Assembly (NCBI RefSeq): GCF_028728065.1
Contig: NZ_CP117812.1
Location: 1,426,001-1,490,000 of the forward strand
Length of the DNA: 64,000 nucleotides
Source: Lentisphaera profundi
GTDB taxonomy: Bacteria; Verrucomicrobiota; Lentisphaeria; Lentisphaerales; Lentisphaeraceae
Reading direction: 5' to 3'
The position numbers and the translations under genes were made by a program. The notes under the pieces were generated by a model that saw only the letters and a list, made by a program, of their open reading frames with translations, had not been told where the DNA came from and ran no database searches. Shown here in pieces: positions 36,631 through 46,328 of this stretch. Every line of letters starts with the position of its first letter. Positions within the stretch are counted from its first letter, which is position 1.

Positions 36631-37362
36631 TTATGGATTATTGCGATCGAATTTATAGTTATCATTATTTTTATTCTGATCATAGACCGTCATGTTTTTT
36701 ACGTGACCATCAATAAAAGCCATTGTGTATTTATTATTTCCATGCCAGCCAGTACTCCAAATATTGGCACTTCCAGCAGTTGCAAAATGCCAAGCATTCA
36801 CTTCCAAAGCCATTACCATCTCTGAACTAGCTGTTGAGATTTCACTCAATGATACGCCGGTATATTGACCTTTATTATTACCATCTGCATCAAGTCCACC
36901 AATTTTCAAATCTGTATTTGTTCGAGAATTCAAGCCATAAGAAGAACCAATGGCATCATAAGTTGTATCACCTGAAAAAGCAGAATTTAAGGGTTTTTCA
37001 TCTAGGGGACAGTGCGCTACTGGTACACGGTCATCACCAGTGAAATCTCCTAAATAGGGATTCACCATTTTATATTCAGGTTCGTAAACATAACCACCCT
37101 GTTTACCCTTCACTCCTACTAAAGAATACATGGGCAAAGAATTATGAGCTTGGCCTCCATGGATATAATAACCTGGAAAAGTATCTAGATTATCATCGAG
37201 ATATAAGTAAGATGCGGTAGAAATCTGCTTCATATTGGAAACACACACCGCAGTTCTGGCAGTTTTTCTAGCTTTGCCTAAGACGGGAAGAAGAAGTGAA
37301 GCCAAAATACCTATGATCGCAACGACCACTAATAACTCAATAAGCGTAAAATTCTTTTTCAT
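36631..37362 (-). CDS. Pseudopilin-like protein (type II secretion/H-X-G-DG)
   Basis: The start at [20 protein letters not shown] places the prepilin cleavage site normally (after a short basic leader, before FTLIE). The C-terminus has WHGNNKYTMAFIDGHVKNM, the H-X-G-DG tail of the DUF1559-type pseudopilins that are greatly expanded in Lentisphaerota and Planctomycetes. It likely sits in the inner membrane as a pseudopilus subunit or anchored surface protein. Its upstream region carries the shared promoter module. Confidence 0.85.
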   Translation of the reverse strand: MKKNFTLIELLVVVAIIGILASLLLPVLGKARKTARTAVCVSNMKQISTASYLYLDDNLDTFPGYYIHGGQAHNSLPMYSLVGVKGKQGGYVYEPEYKMVNPYLGDFTGDDRVPVAHCPLDEKPLNSAFSGDTTYDAIGSSYGLNSRTNTDLKIGGLDADGNNKGQYTGVSLSEISTASSEMVMALEVNAWHFATAGSANIWSTGWHGNNKYTMAFIDGHVKNMTVYDQNKNNDNYKFDRNNP

Positions 37363-37396
37363 AAGCACATCCTCTTCTACAGTATTATAATATAAC

Positions 37397-37427
37397 TATA
37401 AAACCCCAAATAAGTCAAAGGTTAACA
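37397..37427 (-). promoter_or_regulatory. Shared promoter module, copy 1
   Basis: On the minus strand TGTTAACCTTTG begins at 37427 and TTTTATA ends at 37397, 31 bases in all, about 35 bases upstream of the pseudopilin ATG. The -35/-10-like spacing is the same in all copies. Confidence 0.6.
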
Positions 37428-37560
37428 GTATCGATAAAAAATATGCAATATTTCATACAAAGACACCCACCCCAGAATGGATCAATTTCCACTTAGCCTT
37501 ATTTACTGCACACTTATCCCCCCTACTCGAGAAACTATAGGATCATGCGTTTTCTATCCA

Positions 37561-39162
37561 TTAGTATTTTTTTGGCTCAAAATTATCGGTCCTAAATGGA
37601 TAAGTAGGTAAATCTTCATTGTTATATAAATTGGCAAGCGGGAAATTGTACCAAGCATAACGAACATGTTTAGGACTTGCTACCTTGTCGGACCATAGCT
37701 CGATAGTGCTTGCATCTACAATTCTTGCTTGAGCCGTATGATACTTTTGCTCAGGGCCACACACGGTAAATCCATAAAGTTTATCTGCGTCAACTTTAAT
37801 CTTACCATTATCCAAAACCAAGGGCTTCGTTTTAAGGCCACTACCAGTGTTTTCAAAAGCGACAAGAATTTTATTATTTTTGATAGCAAAAGATTTATAT
37901 GTGGGACCTTGGTGAACCACATCTTCATTGTAAGTGAGTTTTCTAGCTAACAAGGCCAGTCTATCTCCAGCAAACTTTTTATAGGGAGGATGAATATCTT
38001 TCTGCATCCCAACATCAATCACACAGGCCATCGCTCCATTTTTTACGAGCCCCTGAACCTTATCCATAGTATGTCGCATCCAAGGCCAAGAATCATCCTG
38101 TGGCTTATCAACTTTATTCTTATACGCGGCGAGTTGTACCCAATAAAAAGGTAAATCACCTAGACCCCACCCTGCTCTCCAGCTTTTGATCAGATCGGGG
38201 AGCTGAGATTCGTAGGCTTTAACTCTTTCAAAATTATTAGCATTAGCTTCACCTTGGTACCAAAGTATTCCTTTAATCGGAAACTGATGAAGGGGTGCAA
38301 TCATTTTGTTATAAAGCGCTGACGGGAGCTTGGTACTATTAGGACCTATAGGCTCCCTGGGCATTGTTCTCCTTATTGCCGCGGGTACTTTATGAAGTGC
38401 TAAATCATTTACTTGATGCTTTTTTTGCCATTCCTTTAAATCTTCCTGATAGATTTCATTTTTTGCGGGAAAATCTGCAAGTAATTTTTTATACTGATCA
38501 GAATCTTTTTTGTAGAGTGGATTTGAATGTATGACCGGAGTCGGTATCCAAAGATCAATCGCAGTGGCACTTAAACAGCTTTGGATTAAGCCTATTGGCA
38601 CATTTATGCTTTCCTGTAAATTAACGCCAAAATAATAGGCTGTAGCACTAAAGAAACGAATGTTATCTGGATTAAGTTCTTTCCATTGATGATTCAGTAC
38701 TAGCTCATCTTGGGGTATAGAACTTCCGCCAGCATTGGTTTTGACGATTCTGATTTGGGAATTCACATACGTCTTAGATTTATCTCCAATGATTTCGGGA
38801 TATTTTTTGTAATACTGATAAAAGTAGTACTGCATATTGGATTGCCCGGAGCAGAGCCACACATCTCCCATTAATAGCTCATTCAGCACAATTGTGTTAC
38901 TGCCTTGCACTTTGATTGTAAAAGGGCCACCAGCTTTTTGAGGATTGAAGAAAACCTTCCACTTACCATCTTTTGCTAGGGTCGTCTGAGTCTCGCCGGC
39001 AAAAGTAACGGTAATTTCCTCGCCATCTTTAGCAGTGCCGTATATGGGCAACTCTACATCCCGCTGGAGTACTGCTCCTGAGGTGAAAATGCTATTCAGT
39101 TTTACCTCTCCAAAAAGAGAGGCCTGTAGTAAGAGCAAGGAAAATAAAATAATTTTATTCAT
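37561..39162 (-). CDS. Sialate O-acetylesterase-like SGNH esterase
   Basis: A 533-residue exported esterase: signal peptide (KIILFSLLLLQASLFG), an N-terminal beta-sandwich with LQRDVELPIYG, block I GQSNMQYYF with the nucleophile Ser, WYQGEANANN, and a catalytic Asp/His region IHPPYKKFAGDRLALLA. Family members remove O-acetyl groups from glycans, not only sialic acid. Here it probably strips acetyl groups so that the GH95 and sulfatase can act. A close paralogue follows upstream in the locus. Confidence 0.88.
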   Translation of the reverse strand: MNKIILFSLLLLQASLFGEVKLNSIFTSGAVLQRDVELPIYGTAKDGEEITVTFAGETQTTLAKDGKWKVFFNPQKAGGPFTIKVQGSNTIVLNELLMGDVWLCSGQSNMQYYFYQYYKKYPEIIGDKSKTYVNSQIRIVKTNAGGSSIPQDELVLNHQWKELNPDNIRFFSATAYYFGVNLQESINVPIGLIQSCLSATAIDLWIPTPVIHSNPLYKKDSDQYKKLLADFPAKNEIYQEDLKEWQKKHQVNDLALHKVPAAIRRTMPREPIGPNSTKLPSALYNKMIAPLHQFPIKGILWYQGEANANNFERVKAYESQLPDLIKSWRAGWGLGDLPFYWVQLAAYKNKVDKPQDDSWPWMRHTMDKVQGLVKNGAMACVIDVGMQKDIHPPYKKFAGDRLALLARKLTYNEDVVHQGPTYKSFAIKNNKILVAFENTGSGLKTKPLVLDNGKIKVDADKLYGFTVCGPEQKYHTAQARIVDASTIELWSDKVASPKHVRYAWYNFPLANLYNNEDLPTYPFRTDNFEPKKY

Positions 39163-39242
39163 ATCAATGACGCCTGATTGGATTTTTAAGGTTTCTTTAA
39201 AAGCTGGCTTATGCGCTTATTAAGAATAAGAGTTATTATCAT

Positions 39243-39273
39243 AGATAAACTCCGAGAGTAGCTGTTATTAACA
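39243..39273 (-). promoter_or_regulatory. Shared promoter module, copy 2
   Basis: Minus strand: TGTTAAT begins at 39273, 24 bases later TTTATCT ends at 39243. It overlaps an AGCTGTTA/TAACAGCT palindrome. It is the least conserved of the minus-strand copies. Confidence 0.45.
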
Positions 39274-39301
39274 GCTATAAGTTAATTTGTCATCAGCTCG
39301 A

Positions 39302-40768
39302 TTATTTCCAATCATAAGTTCTAAATGGTGAGGCGGGTAACTTTTCCGCATTAGCAAAATTGGGGATGGCAGCTTCATGCCATGAGAATCGTACCGCCAT
39401 TGGCGATCTTATATTAGAGCTCTCTACAAGGATTGTTTTTCCTACTACACTTGCTTTAGCCTCAATAAACTTTCTATCTTTACCCGCAATCTGAAAATGA
39501 GTGAGTGCTGCACCGTCTAAAGTAGTTAATCCGCTACCCACATGATCAAATTCTATAATGATCTTATTTCCACTCACTTTATAAGATTTGTAGAGAGGTC
39601 CGGAATATACGATATTTGGTCTGCCATAGTTTTTGGCCATGGCCCATAAGGAAAGGCGGTAACCCACAACAGCTTTATTAGTTGGATGAATGCCTTGAAC
39701 CTTATCTATTTTATCAGACACCACAACCATTCCTGAATTCGGAATTGTCTTAAGGCAATTCATTTGGGCCTCATTAAACAAAGGCAATGATTCCACTGTC
39801 AGTGTTTTTGTGCATTGCTTTTTGAATCTTCCAACATAAAGAAATGGTGGCATTTGAACAAAATAAAAGGAAAGATCTTCTTGTTGAAAATTATCACGTA
39901 AACCCTTGATCAAAGCGTAAGTCTTGTCGGTGTAAATAGCGCCATCGCCTTTTTGTCCTAGGCTACACTCACCTTGATACCATATCAGACCTCTTAATTT
40001 AAGCTTAAGTAGTGGGTGAATCATCGCAAAATAATACGCCGACGGGCTCGTGTGTAATACTCTTGTATTTTTTGTATAGCCAGCAACTAGATCTGCATAT
40101 TCTTTAAGAATTTCTTTTTGTTGAAAACCTTCAAGTGGAGTCCAAGGTTCAATTTGAGTCCCTCCCACTGCCGCAGAAATTAAGCCAATCGGAATATTTA
40201 GATTTTCATGAAGATTCTTTCCGTAGTGGTAAGCGACTGCAGAAAAGGTTGCCACTGATTCTGGAGTGCATTTTTGCCAAGATCCCTGAACATTATCTAA
40301 ACCAAAAGCAGACTTATTTTTTTTCACATGAAACAAGCGAATATTGGGGTACTTGGCTTTTGCAATATCATCTTTATTAGCGGTTTGGTTCATACGAAAT
40401 TCCATATTGGATTGGCCACTAGCCAACCAAACTTCTCCGATCAGAACATCTTTGATTCTGATCGTATTATTGCCTTTAATAGTTAATAATTGACCTTCAC
40501 TATTCGCTTTTTGTGCTTTAAGTGAAACTGACCATTGACCACTCCTATCTGCTTTAGTTGTGGCGCTATCATTTCCGAGACTGACTTTAAGTTTTTCTTG
40601 AGCATCAGCCCAACCCCAAATTGTGATAGCTTTATCACGCTGAAGTACCATGCCGTCAGTAAGTACCGTTGGTAGCCTAATATCAGCAATGACCGTCGTT
40701 AGGAAAAATAGCTGTAAGCCCATAAGTAAAATGAGATTTTTACTTTTCATAATTAGTTTATTATGCAT
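39302..40768 (-). CDS. Sialate O-acetylesterase-like SGNH esterase (second copy)
   Basis: A 488-residue exported protein with a signal peptide (SKNLILLMGLQLFFLTTVIA), LQRDKAITIWGW sandwich, GQSNMEFRM with the nucleophile Ser, WYQGECSLGQ and IHPTNKAVVGYRLSLWA. It shares fold and layout with the esterase at 37561 but is clearly diverged, so the two may act on different acetyl positions. AAGGAC 8 bases upstream supports the ATG at 40768. It is 82 bases downstream of the GH95 gene and probably cotranscribed. Confidence 0.88.
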   Translation of the reverse strand: MHNKLIMKSKNLILLMGLQLFFLTTVIADIRLPTVLTDGMVLQRDKAITIWGWADAQEKLKVSLGNDSATTKADRSGQWSVSLKAQKANSEGQLLTIKGNNTIRIKDVLIGEVWLASGQSNMEFRMNQTANKDDIAKAKYPNIRLFHVKKNKSAFGLDNVQGSWQKCTPESVATFSAVAYHYGKNLHENLNIPIGLISAAVGGTQIEPWTPLEGFQQKEILKEYADLVAGYTKNTRVLHTSPSAYYFAMIHPLLKLKLRGLIWYQGECSLGQKGDGAIYTDKTYALIKGLRDNFQQEDLSFYFVQMPPFLYVGRFKKQCTKTLTVESLPLFNEAQMNCLKTIPNSGMVVVSDKIDKVQGIHPTNKAVVGYRLSLWAMAKNYGRPNIVYSGPLYKSYKVSGNKIIIEFDHVGSGLTTLDGAALTHFQIAGKDRKFIEAKASVVGKTILVESSNIRSPMAVRFSWHEAAIPNFANAEKLPASPFRTYDWK

Positions 40769-40850
40769 GATTTTAAGTCCTTAGCATTAGTTATATTATT
40801 GATCTCTGGAGTCATCACACTATTGAATAAATAGTCCGATAATTAAATCC

Positions 40851-43343
40851 TTAGAGTAAGGCTTTATTTAAACTCATTTTTTCGCCCTTCTTCAGATTCA
40901 AGCTTACTTTTTTACCTTTATAAGTCACGACACAGGGATTTCCATTTTTTGAGAGAATCGAAACATCTAGCAAGCTAGCTTTTTCCCATTTCATTGAAAT
41001 CTCAAATCCACCGCGAGCCACGAGTCCGCTGATCATGCCCTGGTCCCAGGCTTTAGGCAGTGCAGGAAGAAGCTTGATCTCACCCGTATGACTTTGGAGA
41101 AGCATTTCTGCAATAGCACCTGGATAACCGTAATTAGCATCATTCACTAAACCCTGACTTCCCATGCCATTAGGGTTGAATGCACCACAGCCACGTACTT
41201 TTTTACTAGGGTGCATCGAGCGACTTAGGCTATTGATCCAATAAAGAGCTTTATCACCCAAGCCGAAACGAGAGTAGAAATTGACATAGTAGATATTACT
41301 CCAGGGAACAATTCTTCCACTGCGATTCGTATCGGTACGAATGTCCAAAGTTTTCTTACCTGCCTCCATCATTTTTGGAGCGTTATCTACATGAAACTGA
41401 TTACCTGGAAACATGGCCCACATATGTGAGATATGACGGTGGTCGGGCTCTGATGAGATGTAATCTTTACTCCATTCCATAATTGTACCATCGGCACCAA
41501 TTTTCGTGGGAGCGAGTTGCTCACGCTTAGCTTTAACTTCAGCTACAATTTCATCATTGATACCCAAAACTTCGGAAGCCTCTAGAAAGTCGGTAAAGAG
41601 TTGATGAACAATTTGTTGACTCATTGCACTACCCATATCTTCATGTCCCCAGCGACGGTTCTTACGATCCTCTTCGGTAATTGCATAAGCTGTTTCAGGA
41701 GAATAATCAGGACCTGCAACTAGCTTGCCATTACGTGGATCTTTTACCAACCAATCAAGTGACCACAAAACATGATCCTTTATGATATCATAACTGTAAT
41801 TTTCTAAATAGTCTTTATCTTGACCAAAGCGGTAGTGTTCCATAATATGCGTCGCATCCCAAGGTCCAGCCATTCCCCACATTGCCCGCGGTGGTTCAGG
41901 TGGATAAGCAGTCAAATAACCACCATGACAGAGTGCAATATAGACTCCGCGACTGCCAAACATTTCTTTAGCCACTCGGCTACCACGTTTTCTCATGACC
42001 TTCAAGGAATCAAATAAGGGAGTGTGACATTCACTCATATTAGTCACTTCCGCCGACCAATAAGACATCTCAATATTGATATCATGGTGATAATCAGAGT
42101 TCCAAGCGGCTTTCAGATCTGAACTCCAAATGCCACGTAGATTGACCCACATTGAACCTGGTCGTGACGAGGTGATTAATAAGTAGCGACCCATGTGAAA
42201 CATCTGACTTATGAAGTAATGATCATATTCGTTTTCACCAAGCTCTTTGGCTGCTCGAATGCGGACATCGAGTGGAATATCATTTTTTCCTTCGGCTCCG
42301 AGGCGTATATCAACGCGGCCAAAAATATTGTTATGAGCCTTTACTGCTCCCGTAAATGCACCATCCCAAGTTCGATCATTAACATCGTTTAAAAGTGATT
42401 TACATTTTTTGCTTAAGTCTTCTGCTAAAGGTTCAAAAGGCTTATCAATATTATAGTTAGTCGTTCCCGAGATCCATACCGTCATATCAGACGTATTCGT
42501 CACCGCGAGGATGCCATTTTCAGATTTGCTTGAGCCATCAGCGACTTTGACTTGAGCAATTGATTCGTAACTTGTTGAATACTTGGATTCATCATAGCCA
42601 TGTGCCTTACCTGAGATAGAAATACTATTAGGACCACATGATTCGATTTTAGGAATCTGATGATCAAAGTAACTCGGGCGAAAGAGATTCATTTTTGCTG
42701 AAAATTTAGCACCGCCAATGGCTCTCATGCGAATGCCGATCACATCTTTATCATTGACCACAAAAACTTGACGTTCAAACTTTGTTTCGCCGATCTCAAA
42801 GTACGTTGTCGTAACTCCCGTTTCCATATCGAGACTACGTGAATATTTCTTAACAGATCCTTTCTCTAACTTACTAGCAAAGTCATACTCAAAATGTAAT
42901 TCTGCAAAAGGCTGATATGAACCAACATCATATTTCTTTTGAACCTTTTTCGCAATAAGATCATGGGCTTCAGGAGCTTTACCATCAAAGATCAATTGAC
43001 GCACTTGGCTAATTTCTTTTTCTCTATTCGGGTATGCCTTTTCGAACTCCGCTGGATCTAAACTTGGTGGTGACCATAAGGTATCGTGATTAAATTGTAC
43101 CACATCTTTAGTTAAACCACCAAAATCCATCGCTCCAAAACTACCATTTCCCAATGGCAGAGCTTCGATCCAGTTCAATGCTGGATACTGAAACCAAAGT
43201 GTGGTGGCTTTTTCAAAAACTGGCTGGTACTTGGCAAAAACAAAGCGCCCTGGATAAGCCTCTTTTAATGTGGTCGTGGTCTTTGGGCGGGGTTTAATTT
43301 TATCATAATAAGGTAGCCAAATCTCTAGATACTTTGCGTGCAC
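40851..43343 (-). CDS. Glycoside hydrolase family 95 (alpha-fucosidase/galactosidase type), lacking its own signal peptide
   Basis: An 830-residue GH95-like enzyme: N-terminal ALPLGNGSFGAMDFG and FNHDTLWSP, a catalytic-barrel segment HHDINIEMSYWSAE, and a C-terminal beta domain. In characterised alpha-1,2-fucosidases two Asn (N-x-N) sit in the NINLQMNYW-like motif; here the first is Asp (DIN), so specificity may differ. The listed start is a GTG, but the frame is open upstream to the preceding ORF's end (KKLEKTKAYQTVIKE...YKAVHAKYLE), and no signal peptide is present in it. The upstream ORF supplies one, which suggests a single gene read through a -1 frame change. Confidence 0.85.
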   Translation of the reverse strand: MHAKYLEIWLPYYDKIKPRPKTTTTLKEAYPGRFVFAKYQPVFEKATTLWFQYPALNWIEALPLGNGSFGAMDFGGLTKDVVQFNHDTLWSPPSLDPAEFEKAYPNREKEISQVRQLIFDGKAPEAHDLIAKKVQKKYDVGSYQPFAELHFEYDFASKLEKGSVKKYSRSLDMETGVTTTYFEIGETKFERQVFVVNDKDVIGIRMRAIGGAKFSAKMNLFRPSYFDHQIPKIESCGPNSISISGKAHGYDESKYSTSYESIAQVKVADGSSKSENGILAVTNTSDMTVWISGTTNYNIDKPFEPLAEDLSKKCKSLLNDVNDRTWDGAFTGAVKAHNNIFGRVDIRLGAEGKNDIPLDVRIRAAKELGENEYDHYFISQMFHMGRYLLITSSRPGSMWVNLRGIWSSDLKAAWNSDYHHDINIEMSYWSAEVTNMSECHTPLFDSLKVMRKRGSRVAKEMFGSRGVYIALCHGGYLTAYPPEPPRAMWGMAGPWDATHIMEHYRFGQDKDYLENYSYDIIKDHVLWSLDWLVKDPRNGKLVAGPDYSPETAYAITEEDRKNRRWGHEDMGSAMSQQIVHQLFTDFLEASEVLGINDEIVAEVKAKREQLAPTKIGADGTIMEWSKDYISSEPDHRHISHMWAMFPGNQFHVDNAPKMMEAGKKTLDIRTDTNRSGRIVPWSNIYYVNFYSRFGLGDKALYWINSLSRSMHPSKKVRGCGAFNPNGMGSQGLVNDANYGYPGAIAEMLLQSHTGEIKLLPALPKAWDQGMISGLVARGGFEISMKWEKASLLDVSILSKNGNPCVVTYKGKKVSLNLKKGEKMSLNKALL

Positions 43344-43441
43344 TGCTTTATATTTAGGATCTACGCTCTGTAAATACTCGCGGATTTTTTCATCCTGAGC
43401 TTTACGCTCTTTAATGACTGTTTGATAAGCCTTTGTTTTCT

Positions 43442-43705
43442 CTAATTTTTTATAATACCGATTCTTTCCGCTTGCGCGATACCACCTTTAATACCAGCAT
43501 CCTTCTGCATCTTTTGAAATTTGTGATTATGAGCTATTAAAACCTTAAATAGTTTTTTATACTCTCCATCTTTTTTGAACTGTTCTTTCGAAAGCCGATA
43601 AGCCGCCTCTGATTTATCACGGGCTTCTTTGAGCCCTTTCGGCTGTGCAGCATATACGGCACTACTAATAACGATCAGTAATAGGTAAATGGTTTTTTTA
43701 ATCAT
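43442..43705 (-). CDS. Signal-peptide ORF, probable N-terminus of the GH95 gene
   Basis: An 87-codon ORF: signal peptide MIKKTIYLLLIVISSAVYAAQ, then a charged helical stretch (SKEQFKKDGEYKKLFKVL) ending in KN and TAG. The last codons are ATA AAA AAT, an A_AAA_AAT slippery heptamer in the correct phase (minus strand 43451-43445). A -1 slip there continues into the open GH95 frame (LEKTKAYQTVIKE). The simplest reading is one exported GH95 protein of about 950 residues, made by frameshifting, or broken by a one-base change in the A6 run. Confidence 0.6.
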   Translation of the reverse strand: MIKKTIYLLLIVISSAVYAAQPKGLKEARDKSEAAYRLSKEQFKKDGEYKKLFKVLIAHNHKFQKMQKDAGIKGGIAQAERIGIIKN

Positions 43706-43791
43706 TTTAGATCCTCGTATTCTAATTATTTATTTTAAACAACACTCTGAGTTCGCATCCTTGATGCTTTACTCAGCATAAACTTCTTATT

Positions 43792-45228
43792 TTAATGAGA
43801 TTTTTTATTACCGTGCAAGCGTTTCGCCAATTGCTTTTGATTCAATTCTTCGGCAAATTGAAATTCAGGCTTTATTGATTTTACATGGGCTTTTTTAAAT
43901 ATTTGACTTAATTCAGATACCCGATCTGGATGAGTCTTGGCCAAATTATTTTTTTCATGGGGATCATTACTTAAATCATAAAGCTCTATGCGAGGCTTTA
44001 ATTTTTTTCCTATACCGAGATGAATTAACTTCCACTTACCTTGACGAACAGCGCGTTTCCCTCCCTCTTCATGAAACTCCCAGTATAAATAATCATGTTT
44101 CTCTTGAGTTCCTTTAGCAAACAAAGTCGGTAGTAAAGATATCCCATCAGTATCCGCCTGAGCTTCTGCACCCGCAAGCTCGCGCATCGTAGGTGATATA
44201 TCCCAAAAGCCAGAGAGATGATCTGTCGTTGTTCCCGCTTTAATTTTACCGGGCCACCAAGCAATTGTTGGAACGCGTACGCCGCCTTCATAAAGATCGC
44301 GCTTTCCACCACGTAAGTCAGCATTGGAATTAAAGCTACTACGTTTATGACCACCTTCTTGCATCGCACCATTATCACTAGAAAACATAACGAGAGTATT
44401 TTTATCTAGCCCGAGTTCTTTGAGTTTTGCTATAATCAAGCCAACATTGTGATCCATATAGGAGACCATGGCAGCAAAAGTGGTCTTAGGCTCACGCTCA
44501 TATGAGTAGTGACCATGTTCTTTTGGAGGAAGTAGTTTTTCTTTTAAAATGGGACGGTATTTGGCTTTCCATTCTTCTTTCGCACGCAAACTGGCATGAG
44601 GAATCTGAAAGGCTACATGAAGAAAAAAGGGACCGTCTTTTTGTTTATCGAGGAAATTGAGTGTCTCATCCATCACTAAGTCAGAACTATATTTATCTCC
44701 GTCATGCAATGTATTGTTCGGGTAGTTTTGCTTCTTACCATTCTTCCATAGATAATTTGGAAAATACCAATGGGCCCTGTAATGAGCGGTGAAGCCAAAA
44801 AAGGAATCAAATCCTTTTGTCGCGGGGAATGAACCATCATCTGAATTACAGGCTAAGCCTGACTTACCTATAGTGGCAGTATGATAGCCGACCTTCTGAA
44901 GTGCTCTAGGAAAAATCATATCTAAGGGATCTGGGCGCATCTTTAAGAAACCATTGCCACGTAAATATGTATGCCCCGTATGTCTACCTGTAAGCATCAC
45001 ACTACGCGAGGGACCACAGACCGTACTACCCGCATAGTGCTGAGTGAACTTCATCCCTTCTGAAGCCAGCTTATCTATATTCGGTGTCTTAATGATTTCT
45101 TGGCCATAACAGCCAAGGTCACCATAACCTAGATCATCCGCTAGGATGTAAATAATATTGGGTTTTTCTGATGCGTTTATCGCAAAAAAACTAAATATAA
45201 ATAAGATTAATTGTTTTTTTATTACCAT
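43792..45228 (-). CDS. Exported S1-family sulfatase
   Basis: A 478-residue sulfatase with a signal peptide, the metal motif ILADDLGYGDLGCYG, and the formylglycine motif CGPSRSVMLTG (C-x-P-S-R), plus the conserved MFSSDNGAMQEGGHKRS and LRGGKRDLYEGGVRVPTIAWWPG. It removes sulfate esters, here most likely from the same sulfated glycan as the GH95 and esterases attack. It needs a formylglycine-generating or anSME enzyme encoded elsewhere. It carries the shared promoter module 72 bases upstream. Confidence 0.92.
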   Translation of the reverse strand: MVIKKQLILFIFSFFAINASEKPNIIYILADDLGYGDLGCYGQEIIKTPNIDKLASEGMKFTQHYAGSTVCGPSRSVMLTGRHTGHTYLRGNGFLKMRPDPLDMIFPRALQKVGYHTATIGKSGLACNSDDGSFPATKGFDSFFGFTAHYRAHWYFPNYLWKNGKKQNYPNNTLHDGDKYSSDLVMDETLNFLDKQKDGPFFLHVAFQIPHASLRAKEEWKAKYRPILKEKLLPPKEHGHYSYEREPKTTFAAMVSYMDHNVGLIIAKLKELGLDKNTLVMFSSDNGAMQEGGHKRSSFNSNADLRGGKRDLYEGGVRVPTIAWWPGKIKAGTTTDHLSGFWDISPTMRELAGAEAQADTDGISLLPTLFAKGTQEKHDYLYWEFHEEGGKRAVRQGKWKLIHLGIGKKLKPRIELYDLSNDPHEKNNLAKTHPDRVSELSQIFKKAHVKSIKPEFQFAEELNQKQLAKRLHGNKKSH

Positions 45229-45299
45229 ATCTTTCCTTGGTCATTTTAAAGTGAGATCATTTCTGAGATGAATTATTAAATAATCATTCCGGTTTATTA

Positions 45300-45330
45300 T
45301 ATAAAACCCGTAAGAGAGGCAAGGTTAACA
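45300..45330 (-). promoter_or_regulatory. Shared promoter module, copy 3
   Basis: Minus strand: TGTTAACCTTGCC begins at 45330, TTTTATA ends at 45300. Upstream of the sulfatase gene. Confidence 0.6.
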
Positions 45331-45414
45331 AGTACATTGTCAATTTATGCAATCTTTTCTTTAAGTTGATACCCATGAAACAATAACTAAAACAATTCTG
45401 TACTTATTAGGCTC

Positions 45415-46062
45415 TTAAAATTTACCATATTTCAGGTAGGCATCCACGGGGTCGACTCCTTCAAGAATGGCTTTTCTAACTAAGTTTTCAGTTCCAATTA
45501 ATTCTTCCGCACGTGTACATACCGCTTCTGCAATATCAGCAGGTATAATCACCACCCCATCACGATCTGCAAAGGTATAGTCACCTGGATTAATCGTGAC
45601 GTCACCAATAATAATGGCTTTATCAAATGATTCTGGAACCCAGCGCCCTACTACGTCGCGAGGTGTGAAATAACGATTCCAAACTGGAAAACCTACTTTC
45701 TCGATAAATTCGGAGTCGCGTACACCACCATCCACGATATAACCACGAACCTTTTTATAGCTCAAAACCTCCGAAGAAAGTTCACCCATGTGGGAGACTG
45801 TGCTATCATTTGGCTGGCAGACCATCACATGATCAGTGGGTGCTTTCGAGAGCATTGTACACCATTGGACTAATGAGTCGTGCTCATTCATGTCTTCTAC
45901 TATGCGACCACTAATTGTAAAGACACGGCCCGCTATTTTTTTATCGAGTAAAAGCGGGCGAATCGTATTGGGTAAGAGGCAGTCGGGATGGCCCATTGAG
46001 CGCAGTACGTCATAGAGGATTCCTGAGTAAGTTTTTTCGAGTCTATTTGATAATTCGTCCAT
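45415..46062 (-). CDS. RraA-like aldolase/decarboxylase family protein
   Basis: A 215-residue protein with the RraA/HMG-aldolase core: VRGYIVDGGVRDSEFIEKVGFPVW, and FADRDGVVIIP. Family members include 4-hydroxy-4-methyl-2-oxoglutarate and related 2-keto acid aldolases, as well as the RNase E inhibitor. Beside a FucP-type transporter and UxaA-like dehydratase subunits, a role in splitting a 2-keto-3-deoxy sugar acid (for example from fucose) is plausible. The exact substrate is not readable from sequence. Confidence 0.75.
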   Translation of the reverse strand: MDELSNRLEKTYSGILYDVLRSMGHPDCLLPNTIRPLLLDKKIAGRVFTISGRIVEDMNEHDSLVQWCTMLSKAPTDHVMVCQPNDSTVSHMGELSSEVLSYKKVRGYIVDGGVRDSEFIEKVGFPVWNRYFTPRDVVGRWVPESFDKAIIIGDVTINPGDYTFADRDGVVIIPADIAEAVCTRAEELIGTENLVRKAILEGVDPVDAYLKYGKF

Positions 46063-46103
46063 AATATTTTCCTTTAATTTAAATAAAATTTTAGTCGCCC
46101 GTC

Positions 46104-46265
46104 GTGGGTGGATGTTGCCACACAGGCAAACAAGTCTCTAAGGCCCATACGGCAGTATCTCACTGCATTCGGGGCTGGCCCCGAGGTTTTAATTATATTG
46201 GGACTTTGTCCCATACCCTACTCAAGGATACGAGTACCCTTAAGAATCTCAACGTTAGTCGCTGC
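46104..46265. repeat. Mini-hairpin repeat block between rraA-like and uxaA-like genes
   Basis: Contains GTTGCCACACAGGC (46114-46127), CCCATACGGCAGTATCT (46144-46160, exact inverse of 18828-18844), GGGGC-TG-GCCCC (46171-46182), GGGAC-TTT-GTCCC (46200-46212), and a weak CTCAAGGATACGAGTACCCTTAAG-like hairpin. It is the only copy of this repeat family outside the island region. It splits an otherwise compact operon. Confidence 0.7.
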
Positions 46266-46328
46266 GCGCCCGCACTTAACCTTAAGAATCCATATCTTTG
46301 ATTAAAAAATCATCTCGCACATTCATAT

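Noticed and set aside
46104-46305. 65-codon ORFs in the mini-hairpin block
   Set aside because: They fall wholly within the repeat element and have no recognisable protein features.
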